A stretch of 50,819 nucleotides of DNA from positions 1 through 50,819 of the IMG/VR virus record IMGVR_UViG_3300043433_000062. The stretch is one strand, 5' to 3'. A program made the translations under genes and the position numbers. The notes below the pieces were generated by a model. The model was not told where the DNA came from. It did no database searches and saw only the letters and a list, made by a program, of their open reading frames with translations. Below, piece after piece: positions 5,443 to 12,479 of this stretch (positions within the stretch are counted from its first letter, which is position 1; each line of letters starts with the position of its first letter). Source of the stretch: a virus.

Positions 5443-6567
5443 TTAGTGAGAATCTCCGATGTTGTTCTTCTCTCCATAAATCAAGTAATCTGGGTTGATT
5501 ACTTTTGCGACTTTTTGTCTTTCACCAGTGATGTGTTTGATAACAATTCCTTCATGAGGAACTTTAGTACCTTCAATAAAGTTACCGAATACAAATTTGT
5601 CCTGAACTTCTTGATTCCATAAACCTTCATATAAAACCTCAACATGTGGAAGTTCTAATACCTCTTCAACAATATATTGAGTCATTTCAGGATCCATATA
5701 TTTACCATCAATAGTTAAATCGAACGCAGCAAATCTAGTATCTTTTAAACCATATTCATAATTCTTTTGGATTCCTGCTCCGTAGATTTCTCCATAAAGA
5801 ACAAATCCACCACCAATTTCTTCAACATCTCTAGTTTTTACGGCTGCCCATAATTTTTCTTTGATACCATATTCTTCGGCTGAAGTTCTCCAAACATCGG
5901 TTGAATAGAATCCCTGAGAATCACTACCTTTCTCCACGTTATGAGAACCATACACATATTCGTAATTAATCCACTCGTCGGCTAAGCCAAAGAATTTCTT
6001 CAATTTGTCAAAGAATGATAATTTATTCTTACGAACAATACCAAATCTGGCATTAGTACCATGTAATTTTCTGGTAATTTGAACAGCATCCTCTTCATTA
6101 AACATTCCAGCAACATTTTTCAAGTTTGGAAACTTGTAGTAAACTGTAAAGTTTGGGTTAGATTGGTAACGAACTTTTTTACCGTTAGCCAATTGAATTT
6201 GCTTAACTGGTGGTTCGAACTTAGTAATACCTAACTCTTCCATTAAGTCCTTACCGACCTTGATGCTTGAAGCCTTGATGTAAGTTATTGGAATGATTAA
6301 ACATTCTGAATAAACTCCACGTAACTTTACAGTTCTAACTCTTTGACCTTTACGTAAATATGAAGTTACTCCCATCGCTTCTGAAAGTCCCTGTGGAATT
6401 ACAGCGTCTGTTGTTGCGATAGCAACTAGAGAACCCGCATTGAATTCTCCTTTTTTAGTGATTGCATTCCATCCACCAACAACTGCTAATTCAATGTTGT
6501 CAGCACCTTCGATTGCCTTAATTTCTGTGATTTGCCCTACATAGCAAACTGAGTTTTGATTTTCCAT
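5443..6567 (-). CDS. RNA ligase, DraRnl (Rnl5) type
   Basis: A 374-residue protein with the two-domain layout of Deinococcus DraRnl: an N-terminal OB-like module (about residues 5-100, with the IEGADNIELAVVGGW start) and a C-terminal nucleotidyltransferase domain. Motif I is KLHGTN with the AMP-accepting Lys. Motif III is near YVYGSHNV, motif IV is VLYGEIYGAGIQ and motif V is EGIVIKH. The enzyme should seal 5'-phosphate and 3'-hydroxyl RNA ends using ATP. With the separate kinase and 3'-phosphatase genes in this region it could form an RNA or tRNA repair set. It is preceded by a 103-aa gene and followed by the nuclease-like gene in one operon. Confidence 0.87.
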   Translation of the reverse strand: MENQNSVCYVGQITEIKAIEGADNIELAVVGGWNAITKKGEFNAGSLVAIATTDAVIPQGLSEAMGVTSYLRKGQRVRTVKLRGVYSECLIIPITYIKASSIKVGKDLMEELGITKFEPPVKQIQLANGKKVRYQSNPNFTVYYKFPNLKNVAGMFNEEDAVQITRKLHGTNARFGIVRKNKLSFFDKLKKFFGLADEWINYEYVYGSHNVEKGSDSQGFYSTDVWRTSAEEYGIKEKLWAAVKTRDVEEIGGGFVLYGEIYGAGIQKNYEYGLKDTRFAAFDLTIDGKYMDPEMTQYIVEEVLELPHVEVLYEGLWNQEVQDKFVFGNFIEGTKVPHEGIVIKHITGERQKVAKVINPDYLIYGEKNNIGDSH

Positions 6568-6575
6568 CTTATATT

Positions 6576-6887
6576 TTATTTAAGTAATGATTCTATTTTA
6601 TCTGTGAAATCTCTAGCGTAAGTTGTACCTCCAACATTAAATCTGGTTAATTTATTTTCTGTGTATTCTCTTGAGAATGTTTTCCAATCATAAATTGTAA
6701 ATATCTCATCGTTAAATTCTACGACCCATCTTACTTGAACTTTGTCATCTCCTGAAGGTTCGTCATATGTAGGTTCTCCTAGAGTTTCTATCAATTGACT
6801 ATAAGTCGCATTAATATAACCTTTATGTGATGAACCATTAGTAACTCCTTCTGCGTCTTGAAAATTAAGTACTTTAAAATCTTTCAT
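6576..6887 (-). CDS. Conserved phage protein of unknown function (103 aa)
   Basis: A small soluble protein beginning MKDFKVLNFQDAEGVTNGSS, with blocks INATYSQLIETLGEPTY and WVVEFNDEIFTIYDWKTF that look like a compact alpha/beta domain. I know similar proteins from other phage genomes but not their role. It is the first gene after the early promoter at 6905-6944 and precedes the RNA ligase by 8 bases, so it belongs to the same early operon. Confidence 0.75.
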   Translation of the reverse strand: MKDFKVLNFQDAEGVTNGSSHKGYINATYSQLIETLGEPTYDEPSGDDKVQVRWVVEFNDEIFTIYDWKTFSREYTENKLTRFNVGGTTYARDFTDKIESLLK

Positions 6888-6904
6888 AATGTATTTGTTT
6901 TAAT

Positions 6905-6944
6905 TTGATATGTAAATATAAACAAAAAAATCCAGACTAAAAAA
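6905..6944 (-). promoter_or_regulatory. Early promoter of the RNA ligase operon, fused to a terminator
   Basis: TTTT, 20 bp, TATATTTACATATCAAA on the minus strand. The TTTT is again in the loop of the upstream terminator hairpin, as at 2222-2261 and 8144-8183. Confidence 0.8.
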
Positions 6945-6951
6945 TCTGGAT
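6921..6951 (-). terminator. Terminator after the 179-aa gene
   Basis: Stem ATCCAGA/TCTGGAT, loop TTTTTTAG, then TTTTTTTG. It is the same hairpin as at 2240-2268. Confidence 0.88.
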
Positions 6952-6982
6952 TGTTAAATTTATGTTAAAGTTATGAACAATT

Positions 6983-7522
6983 TTACTTGAATACCTTTTC
7001 CACCTCTTCTTTTCCAAATTTTGCTTCAAGAGCCTCAATCGCTCCCTTTTTATCTTTAGAGCCCAACGCTTTAAAGTTTGCCATTATCCTTTCATTATTA
7101 TCGGTCGCACTTTTATATTTTCTACCATCATCAATGTATTGAGCGTAGAAATCATATGAAAATGCATACTTTAAGAATTTCTCAAGATCTGACATATATT
7201 TCTCTTCTAATGCTTTTGTTAAATCAACAACATTAGTTTTCTTTTTGTTTAAATAGAATTCCCATGAATCTGCGGTCATTCTCCATTTAGCAACCATGAA
7301 CATGTGAATAACATCACCTTCTGAAAGGGTCACTTGAAATTTAATACCATCACTTGTTGATTGGTCTTGAATATCTTTAATCCATTTTTCGTCATTAGTC
7401 GGTAGGACTCTAGAAACTACGAATTTTGCGTCCTGTATTAGTTCTTCAGGAGAACCCCACTTACCTTTACTTAATTCAGAGTAGGTAGTGTACTTTTCAA
7501 ATGTCATTATTGCTTTTTTCAT
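6983..7522 (-). CDS. Hypothetical protein (179 aa)
   Basis: A soluble, mixed alpha/beta protein with a Lys-rich C-terminus, starting MKKAIMTFEKYTTYSELSKG. The MKKxxxTFEKY start faintly echoes the tag of the neighbouring cluster but lacks the LFEEF core and a clear cleavage site, so I do not count it as tagged. The central part has aromatic-rich segments (WRMTADSWEFYL, YAFSYDFYAQYI). No family is recognised. It follows the kinase gene by 10 bases and ends before a terminator, so it is the last gene of its operon. Confidence 0.72.
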   Translation of the reverse strand: MKKAIMTFEKYTTYSELSKGKWGSPEELIQDAKFVVSRVLPTNDEKWIKDIQDQSTSDGIKFQVTLSEGDVIHMFMVAKWRMTADSWEFYLNKKKTNVVDLTKALEEKYMSDLEKFLKYAFSYDFYAQYIDDGRKYKSATDNNERIMANFKALGSKDKKGAIEALEAKFGKEEVEKVFK

Positions 7523-7532
7523 AATCTATATA

Positions 7533-7934
7533 TTATAGTTTAATTTCAAATCTTTGTTTCATTTTATCCAAAGTTTCTTGAGGAACTCCGTGAACATTAA
7601 CTCCTTCATGTCGGTTTTCTACGATTAGGGAAGTAACTCGGTAACCCCATTCTTCAGCAAGTTTATAATAAACATCCATTTCCCATTCTTGAGTAAATGT
7701 ATTTGAAACAATGATTGTACTATTATGTCCAAGAAACATTGTTCGTTCTACTGAACTTTGACACCATTTATGCGCCTCTTTAATTTGAGAAAAATCAAAT
7801 TTGTATTCTCCATCTCTCATAAAAAACATATCAGCTTCAAAATGAGCTGTTCCGGAACTTCCAGCTCCTAATAATCCGACAGTTGTAGATTTTCCGCTTC
7901 CTGGTAATCCTCTAAGTAATATTAAATTTTTCAT
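7533..7934 (-). CDS. P-loop kinase, polynucleotide-kinase-like
   Basis: A 133-residue AAA_33-type kinase. The Walker A motif GLPGSGKST lies at residues 9-17, a conserved acidic HFEADMFF segment follows at about 31-38, and a VSNTF segment at about 76-80 matches the T4 Pnkp kinase domain (SDTN). The size corresponds to the kinase half of T4 Pnkp. The 3'-phosphatase half is encoded separately at 12033-12479 and an RNA ligase is nearby, so a role in phosphorylating 5'-OH RNA ends is a reasonable inference. Related phage proteins are often annotated only as ATPases, so the substrate is uncertain. Confidence 0.72.
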   Translation of the reverse strand: MKNLILLRGLPGSGKSTTVGLLGAGSSGTAHFEADMFFMRDGEYKFDFSQIKEAHKWCQSSVERTMFLGHNSTIIVSNTFTQEWEMDVYYKLAEEWGYRVTSLIVENRHEGVNVHGVPQETLDKMKQRFEIKL

Positions 7935-8128
7935 TTTTTTAATTTATATAAATTAATTCCTAAAATTAGTACGTTTGTTATAATAATCGGAGGTGATGCT
8001 AATATAGAACCATATACTATCCAAGATATACATCCAGCGATATTAACTAATCTTAATTTCTTAACGTCTGTCATCAAAAAAGAGGAAGATGTTAAGATCA
8101 TTGCAAAGTATCCGAGTATTTCAATCAT
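7931..8128 (-). CDS. Small multi-span membrane protein (YgjV-like)
   Basis: About 65 residues, starting MIEILGYFAMILTSSSFLMT. There are three likely membrane segments: about 4-18, 28-45 and 47-62. The layout and the TDVKKLRLVNIAGC loop resemble a half-length YgjV/CBU_0592-like protein, though this is a weak match. An upstream in-frame ATG exists, but that stretch (FTYQIK) is the translated early promoter at 8144-8183, so the start must be the downstream ATG. It overlaps the kinase gene by 4 bases. Its role is unknown; it should sit in the host inner membrane. Confidence 0.65.
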   Translation of the reverse strand: MIEILGYFAMILTSSSFLMTDVKKLRLVNIAGCISWIVYGSILASPPIIITNVLILGINLYKLKK

Positions 8129-8143
8129 TTTGTTTGTTTTAAT

Positions 8144-8183
8144 TTGATATGTAAATATAAACAAAAAACTCCAGACTAAAAAA
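8144..8183 (-). promoter_or_regulatory. Early promoter of the kinase operon, fused to a terminator
   Basis: TTTT, 20 bp, TATATTTACATATCAAA. The hairpin that provides the TTTT differs in sequence from the other two copies but keeps its pairing. Confidence 0.8.
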
Positions 8184-8191
8184 TCTGGAGT
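8161..8191 (-). terminator. Terminator after the sigma factor operon
   Basis: Stem ACTCCAGA/TCTGGAGT with loop TTTTTTAG, followed by TTTTTTG. Compared with the copies at 2240 and 6921, both sides of the stem have changed together, which supports the pairing. Confidence 0.88.
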
Positions 8192-8208
8192 GTTAAATTT
8201 ATGTTAAA

Positions 8209-8424
8209 TTATTCGACACTTTCGTGTTTCTTAATCTTATGTTGCTTTTTGTAATCTTCAATGAATCTTTCGCCAACACCGATTTCATCAATAATATATT
8301 CATCTGGAATTAAGGGCTTTCGGGCTCGACCATTGATAATTCTGTCTGGATTTTGTTCATTTACAAATACAGTCATGTATTTTGTTTTTGAACGTTCTGA
8401 TTTTCTATAGACTACGACAACCAT
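8209..8424 (-). CDS. Hypothetical protein (71 aa)
   Basis: A small basic protein starting MVVVVYRKSERSKTKYMTVF, with a C-terminus of mixed Lys and Glu. No family is recognised. Its start overlaps the stop of the ECF sigma factor gene (TAATG), so the two are translationally coupled. In bacteria, short genes directly after an ECF sigma factor often encode its regulator. This one has no membrane segment or zinc-binding motif, so an anti-sigma role is only a possibility from position. Confidence 0.7.
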   Translation of the reverse strand: MVVVVYRKSERSKTKYMTVFVNEQNPDRIINGRARKPLIPDEYIIDEIGVGERFIEDYKKQHKIKKHESVE

Positions 8425-9020
8425 TATGCTACAGTTTCTTCGATGATTGCTTTACCACGACGAATACGATTCTTAATTGTTTGAAGAGGCAAGTTATGTT
8501 TCTCTGCAATTTCTTCGTATTTCATATCATTAATTAATCGGTCAACGATAATTCCTTTGTAAGCTTCTTTTAATGAATCAATAGCTTTTAAAGTTCTACC
8601 ATACTTTTCCATTAAATCATTATCTTCGTCAATAAAATCTTGTTCAGTTTTCATTTCATAATCTTCAAATGCACCTTGTAATCCTGTAGTGAATTCACCA
8701 GCTTCATTAATTTCTACACCAAACTCTGATAATTTATCAAGAGAAGATTGTTTGTTTCTATTGCTAATATGTCCTAATGCATCGTTGAATGCGATACGAT
8801 ATAACCAAGTTGTAATTTGGTATTGCGGATCGTATTGATCGATTTTAGTCCACATCTTTGTTAATGTGTTGATAGCAATATCTTCTGCTAACTCTCTATC
8901 TTTGACAATTTTGTTAATATAAGACGTAAGTCCTGGTTTAACTTTGTAGAATAATGCTGTAAAATCAGCGTCTGAACGTGTTTGTAAAAAGTTTTCTGTT
9001 AATTCTCTGTAACTTGCCAT
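8424..9020 (-). CDS. ECF-type RNA polymerase sigma factor
   Basis: A 198-residue sigma-70 family protein. Region 2 is seen at about residues 45-90 (AEDIAINTLTKMWTKIDQYD and ITTWLYRIAFNDAL, the core-binding and -10 recognition helices). Region 4 at about 140-195 has a helix-turn-helix in MKYEEIAEKHNLPLQTIKNR. It is distinct from the gp55-like late factor at 39371-39742, so this phage encodes two sigma factors. An acidic linker of about 45 residues between regions 2 and 4 is unusually long. It is transcribed from its own early promoter at 9055-9086. It may redirect host polymerase to a middle class of genes; which promoters it uses is unknown. Confidence 0.85.
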   Translation of the reverse strand: MASYRELTENFLQTRSDADFTALFYKVKPGLTSYINKIVKDRELAEDIAINTLTKMWTKIDQYDPQYQITTWLYRIAFNDALGHISNRNKQSSLDKLSEFGVEINEAGEFTTGLQGAFEDYEMKTEQDFIDEDNDLMEKYGRTLKAIDSLKEAYKGIIVDRLINDMKYEEIAEKHNLPLQTIKNRIRRGKAIIEETVA

Positions 9021-9054
9021 GGATTTGATTTTGTTTGTTTAAATAATTATAGTA

Positions 9055-9086
9055 CAAATATAAACATAATATTTGAATCGGAAAAA
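9055..9086 (-). promoter_or_regulatory. Early promoter of the ECF sigma factor operon
   Basis: TTTT, 20 bp, then TATATTTG on the minus strand. This is the closest match in the window to the Bacteroidota -7 consensus TAnnTTTG. The sequence after the -7 element differs from the other early promoters. Confidence 0.78.
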
Positions 9087-9121
9087 CTTTTATGTTAATT
9101 TTTTGTTAAAGTTATTAACAA

Positions 9122-9643
9122 TTATTGATTAACATCTTCGAACAATTCAATTAGCTTTGTAACTTCAACTGGTTTATATTCCCAATTGTCACATGCACAA
9201 TTGATTATTCTTGTTTTATGGTTTGTTTTGTATTTTGAACTTGGATGTCCAATAATAGAATAAGTTCCTTTAGATTTATTTGGCCAATCCATTAAAGGCC
9301 AATACGACATAACAACATTTGCCTCAGGATGATGCTCGATAGCATTATATAGAAAATCAATATCATCAAAACCTAGGGTAATTGCGATGTCTGCTGTTGC
9401 CTTGTCGAATTCACCACTAATAACTACAATATCCCCATTAAGATGCTTAATAACGACTTCTGATGTTTCAGGATCCCATGCAAAGTTCCCAAGAACATAT
9501 ACAATATCTTCTGGAGAAACTACAGAATTCCAAGCACTAACAAGTTCTTGGTTCATTTCGTTTAGATCAGAAAACGGTCTTTTATATGCTTTGATTGCGC
9601 CTGGTCTGCCGAACTGTTGGTTTGATGTTACGAATACTTTCAT
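9122..9643 (-). CDS. Metallophosphoesterase homologue lacking metal ligands
   Basis: A 173-residue protein that aligns along its length with small calcineurin-like phosphoesterases (block YKRPFSDLNEMNQELVSAWN, C-terminal block NCACDNWEYKPVEV). Nearly every metal-binding motif is altered: DxH at the start is NxQ (TSNQQFG), GDxx is GN (VLGNFAW), GNHD is GEFD, the SH before PL is SY (MSYWPL), and GHxH is GHPS. It should therefore be catalytically dead and probably acts by binding. It is coupled to the PD-(D/E)XK-like gene upstream, with one gene starting where the other stops. Confidence 0.75.
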   Translation of the reverse strand: MKVFVTSNQQFGRPGAIKAYKRPFSDLNEMNQELVSAWNSVVSPEDIVYVLGNFAWDPETSEVVIKHLNGDIVVISGEFDKATADIAITLGFDDIDFLYNAIEHHPEANVVMSYWPLMDWPNKSKGTYSIIGHPSSKYKTNHKTRIINCACDNWEYKPVEVTKLIELFEDVNQ

Positions 9644-10180
9644 TTATACGATTGCAAATTTGACATTAAAATTATCCCAAAGATTTTGTAAAAATCTTTG
9701 TTCGCTAACTGCAGTTGCTCCATTTACTATTTTACCCCCATCAGACGTGTCGATGAACATATAAATAACAAAGTCATATGCAGTTGAATAAATCAGGGAT
9801 TGACCGAATCCCTCACGAAGTGCATTACCTCTATCTCCTTTTTTAAATTCGATGGCAATAGTTACCCCTTCGCTTTCAAGAGTCATATCTGGTCGGTTTG
9901 CAGTACCCATGAATTGAATATTTTTCACAGTTGTATTTACATTACCTTCCCATTTAATCATTGTTCTCGCTTTTTCTTTTGCGAGACCTCTACTAAAGCC
10001 TTTTTTCTCCATAACATACTCTGTTAATTGAGTAAGAAGGTGAGGATAGATAAATTGTTTTATCTTATCCTCACTCTGAGACTTATAATCAATTGTTTCG
10101 AATACATCACGAGTTGTGATTCCTTCTAGGATAGCTTCTAGTAGATCTAATCTTTTCTTAGATTTACTTGCTAGTTTCAT
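9644..10180 (-). CDS. PD-(D/E)XK nuclease-like protein
   Basis: A 178-residue protein with a helical N-terminal half and a restriction-endonuclease-like core. RPDMTLESEG provides the Asp, IAIEFKKGDRG provides the ExK triad, and a following GQSLIYSTAY segment matches the Q/helix region of such folds. It probably cleaves or binds DNA. The T4-like phages use similar folds in host DNA breakdown and recombination. It lies directly upstream of the inactive phosphoesterase homologue with no intergenic bases, so the two products may act together. No methylase partner is nearby, which argues against a restriction-modification pair. Confidence 0.65.
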   Translation of the reverse strand: MKLASKSKKRLDLLEAILEGITTRDVFETIDYKSQSEDKIKQFIYPHLLTQLTEYVMEKKGFSRGLAKEKARTMIKWEGNVNTTVKNIQFMGTANRPDMTLESEGVTIAIEFKKGDRGNALREGFGQSLIYSTAYDFVIYMFIDTSDGGKIVNGATAVSEQRFLQNLWDNFNVKFAIV

Positions 10181-10185
10181 AGTAA

Positions 10186-10698
10186 TTACTGTGCTACTTC
10201 TTCAGTTGGAACTGTTGGTTTTGAAGCTTCATCAATTGCAATGTCTAACTCAGCCAATTCAACGTGTTTTTGTTGAACTACTTTGTTATCATCTGATGTT
10301 TGTTTTAACGCTTCTGAGATTTGAGCTCCTACGTTTGTTAATAATCTTGTGAATGTTCTAGCTGATTCAATACCAGTCCCTGTGATGTTTGTCAATACAG
10401 TATAAAGAGTATTAAGTTGCATAGAGTTTAAAAGAACAACCGAAGTTTTTTCTTCTGCGTTTGCATTGATTTTTTTCTGATCTGAAATAGAATCATAAAG
10501 ATTAATCAAGAAAGCGGCATTTTTAATGTTCCACTCGTAGCTTTTATCGATTTGTTTCAAAACAGCATTGATGTTTTGTGTGTTTTCCAAATCTACAGAA
10601 TATTCTCTAGTTGCTAATTCTGTTTGTGCCTCGTTAACTTCAACTTCTAATTGAGCACGTAGGTCTTTTAATTGACTTAATGTTTTTGCTTTCGCCAT
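10186..10698 (-). CDS. Hypothetical helical protein (170 aa)
   Basis: Mostly alpha-helical by composition, with a Lys/Glu/Gln-rich N-terminal coiled-coil stretch (LSQLKDLRAQLEVEVNEAQT) and a Pro/Glu-rich C-terminal tail (SKPTVPTEEVAQ). No family is recognised. A TATAAATT element, matching the T4 late promoter, lies 16 bases upstream, so it may be made late and could be a minor virion or assembly protein. It precedes the nuclease-like gene by 5 bases. Confidence 0.7.
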   Translation of the reverse strand: MAKAKTLSQLKDLRAQLEVEVNEAQTELATREYSVDLENTQNINAVLKQIDKSYEWNIKNAAFLINLYDSISDQKKINANAEEKTSVVLLNSMQLNTLYTVLTNITGTGIESARTFTRLLTNVGAQISEALKQTSDDNKVVQQKHVELAELDIAIDEASKPTVPTEEVAQ

Positions 10699-10713
10699 GA
10701 TTATTTGTTTTAG

Positions 10714-10721
10714 AATTTATA
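10714..10721 (-). promoter_or_regulatory. Putative late promoter (TATAAATT)
   Basis: The minus strand reads ATATATAAATTC, 16 bases upstream of the 170-aa gene. It is close to the T4 late consensus TATAAATA. Confidence 0.5.
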
Positions 10722-10726
10722 TATTA

Positions 10727-11206
10727 TTAAAAATTTTCATTAGTTATTTTACAATCAAAATCAGAAAAGTTTCTAAATTGTTCATTGTCTGCGATAATTC
10801 TTCGATCTGTTGAATCGTTTTTATCGTCTCTAACACCTAAACGTTCTCTGCGAGTTTCTTCTGCGATGTCTAAGTATATAACAAACAACCTGTTTCTGTA
10901 TTCTGCATTTAAAAGAGTGACTGCCTCAGCATTTAGAATCATTACATCACATCTTTCAAATTCATCTTTAGTTAAACCATATTTCCAACCATTGAAATCT
11001 TGCCATTCTACAAATTCTCCTCGTTCGATTTTAGATTCAAATTCTTCTGGTGTTAAATAGTAGTAATCTTTACCGTGAACTTCGCCTTCTCTAGGAAGTC
11101 TGGTTGTACATGAAACTCCATATACCATTCCACGGTCCATCATTCTTTTTCTTAGGTAATCTTTACCTGTTGCCGCTGCTCCGACAATTGCAATTTTTCC
11201 GTTCAT
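10727..11206 (-). CDS. gmk: Guanylate kinase-like nucleotide kinase
   Basis: A 159-residue enzyme of the guanylate kinase family. The P-loop is GAAATGKD at residues 8-15. The GMP-binding region follows with SCTTRLPREGE and DYYYLTPEEF, then EFVEWQDFNG and YGLTKDE. A lid region with Arg residues (EETRRERLGVRD) lies near the C-terminus. It should phosphorylate GMP or dGMP with ATP to feed DNA synthesis. It is shorter than cellular enzymes (about 200 aa), and the alanines in the P-loop are unusual. It starts immediately after the glycosylase gene ends, in the same operon. Confidence 0.85.
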   Translation of the reverse strand: MNGKIAIVGAAATGKDYLRKRMMDRGMVYGVSCTTRLPREGEVHGKDYYYLTPEEFESKIERGEFVEWQDFNGWKYGLTKDEFERCDVMILNAEAVTLLNAEYRNRLFVIYLDIAEETRRERLGVRDDKNDSTDRRIIADNEQFRNFSDFDCKITNENF

Positions 11207-12022
11207 TTAATTTAATTTATTGTTCCATTTTGGGTCATACCAAAATCTTCGACCGCCTTTATCAAGCATTGTTGCCATTCCAGATTTTCCATAGCATAAC
11301 ATGAATTCTCTCCAACCCATTTTAACATCTTCTAATGTTTCAAATTGAAATGGATTTTTCCAATCTTTAAGTTCTCCACCGCCCAACATATAAGCTTGGC
11401 TTGGAATTGCTCGACAAAGTGCATATATTTCATTATGATTTGTCAAGACTTCTCTGGCTGGAAGGAATGGATTTACATCCACTCTATATAAGATTTCAGC
11501 CCTTAAGTAATTACCAATCCCATTAAACCAACGTTGATTCATTAAAACCTCGTGAATCGGTTTGTCAAAATCTTTTTTGTGTAAGTTATCTTTTATGTTT
11601 CTAATAAAGTCCTGAAATTGCACAGTTGGATCTGGTCCACGATCTTTATTCCAATTACCCCATTTCCAATTTCCAAATCTACGAACATCAACAAAATCAA
11701 GAGTACCATCCTCAGTTACAAACTTTAAATGTGAATGTTTTGAAATGGTTCCAGGAGGTACCCAATTAAAATGTCCAGCCATTCCCATGCCCATCATTAA
11801 GTGATGAACCTTTTTATCTGGAGCATTCGTAGGAACTGATGTTATTTCTAATCTTAATTCTTTTCCTCGACTTTCGGCTGAAAGTGTAAATGGAAAATCA
11901 ATATCTTCGAAAATATCAGCTCCTTTGTGAACTGGATTCTTTTTGATTTTAGTAAAAATTCTGCCATTCGCCTCTTGATTGATATAATCCGCGGTAAGTC
12001 TTAGTTCTGCTAATTCTGGCAT
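11207..12022 (-). CDS. Formamidopyrimidine-DNA glycosylase / endonuclease VIII family
   Basis: A 271-residue Fpg/Nei family base-excision enzyme. The start is fixed by MPELAELRLTADY: after Met removal Pro2 is the catalytic N-terminus and Glu3 the acid. An earlier in-frame ATG would bury them and overlap the phosphatase gene. Other blocks include HLMMGMGMAGHF, VDVRRFGNW and the helix-two-turn-helix QRWFNGIGNYLRAEIL. The C-terminal zinc finger is missing its cysteines; a KGGRRFWYDP hairpin stands in its place, as in the zincless finger of NEIL1 and Mimivirus Nei1. It should remove oxidised bases and nick DNA. Confidence 0.87.
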   Translation of the reverse strand: MPELAELRLTADYINQEANGRIFTKIKKNPVHKGADIFEDIDFPFTLSAESRGKELRLEITSVPTNAPDKKVHHLMMGMGMAGHFNWVPPGTISKHSHLKFVTEDGTLDFVDVRRFGNWKWGNWNKDRGPDPTVQFQDFIRNIKDNLHKKDFDKPIHEVLMNQRWFNGIGNYLRAEILYRVDVNPFLPAREVLTNHNEIYALCRAIPSQAYMLGGGELKDWKNPFQFETLEDVKMGWREFMLCYGKSGMATMLDKGGRRFWYDPKWNNKLN

Positions 12023-12032
12023 ATTTTGTTTT

Positions 12033-12479
12033 TTAAAAGTCTCCGTAATTAACCTGAAAACAAGGAACTCCATTATCTCTCCACATTTTAACAACCTTGT
12101 CTCGGTCATCAAAAGCACAAATAACGTTGTGTTCTTTTTTTCTTAAATCGTCTAACCACAATTTCTTTAATTTATCATCAGGTACATAACTACCATGACG
12201 ACGCATCTTAATCATGTCTGGATAAACACCAACAGAAGCTAACCATTCTATAGTTTCATTAACGCTGATATCGTCTCTTCCACTGAAAATTACGATACAA
12301 TATTGATCAGTTAATGCTTTTAAAACTTTAATAACTGGTAGATTTGGTTCGTCTAATTGAATGTTTTCCGGAGCAAAGAAAATGTCCCAGTCAATTTTGC
12401 CATCAGGTTTTGTAGCTTTAGCACGTCTCACATCGATATGCGCTAAAGTTCCGTCAAGATCAAAGATTACTGTTTCCAT
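12033..12479 (-). CDS. HAD 3'-phosphatase, like the C-terminal half of T4 polynucleotide kinase
   Basis: A 148-residue HAD phosphatase. The nucleophile motif FDLDGTLA is at residues 6-13, motif II is in IVIFSGRDD, and the acidic motif is CAFDDRDKVVKMWRDNGV. The last segment closely matches the end of T4 Pnkp (AIDDRTQVVEMWRRIGV...QVASGDF against QVNYGDF here). It should therefore remove 3'-phosphates or 2',3'-cyclic phosphates from RNA or DNA ends. In T4 this domain is fused to a kinase; here the kinase-like part is separate, at 7533-7934. The start overlaps the stop of the membrane-protein gene (TAATG). Confidence 0.84.
   Translation of the reverse strand: METVIFDLDGTLAHIDVRRAKATKPDGKIDWDIFFAPENIQLDEPNLPVIKVLKALTDQYCIVIFSGRDDISVNETIEWLASVGVYPDMIKMRRHGSYVPDDKLKKLWLDDLRKKEHNVICAFDDRDKVVKMWRDNGVPCFQVNYGDF

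Noticed and set aside
6983-7522. Counting the 179-aa protein as a further tagged protein
   Set aside because: MKKAIMTFEKYTTYSELSK shares only a loose K-x-FE pattern and lacks the LFEEF core and a hydrophobic-x-Glu site before a small residue.
8129-8164. Upstream start for the YgjV-like gene giving an FTYQIK N-terminus
   Set aside because: The extra codons are the translated early promoter TATATTTACATATCAAA. The mRNA begins near or after this point, so the start must be at 8128.
12023-12118. Longer N-terminus for the Nei/Fpg glycosylase
   Set aside because: It would place residues before the catalytic Pro2 and overlap the phosphatase gene. MPEL at 12022 is the only start compatible with the enzyme mechanism.
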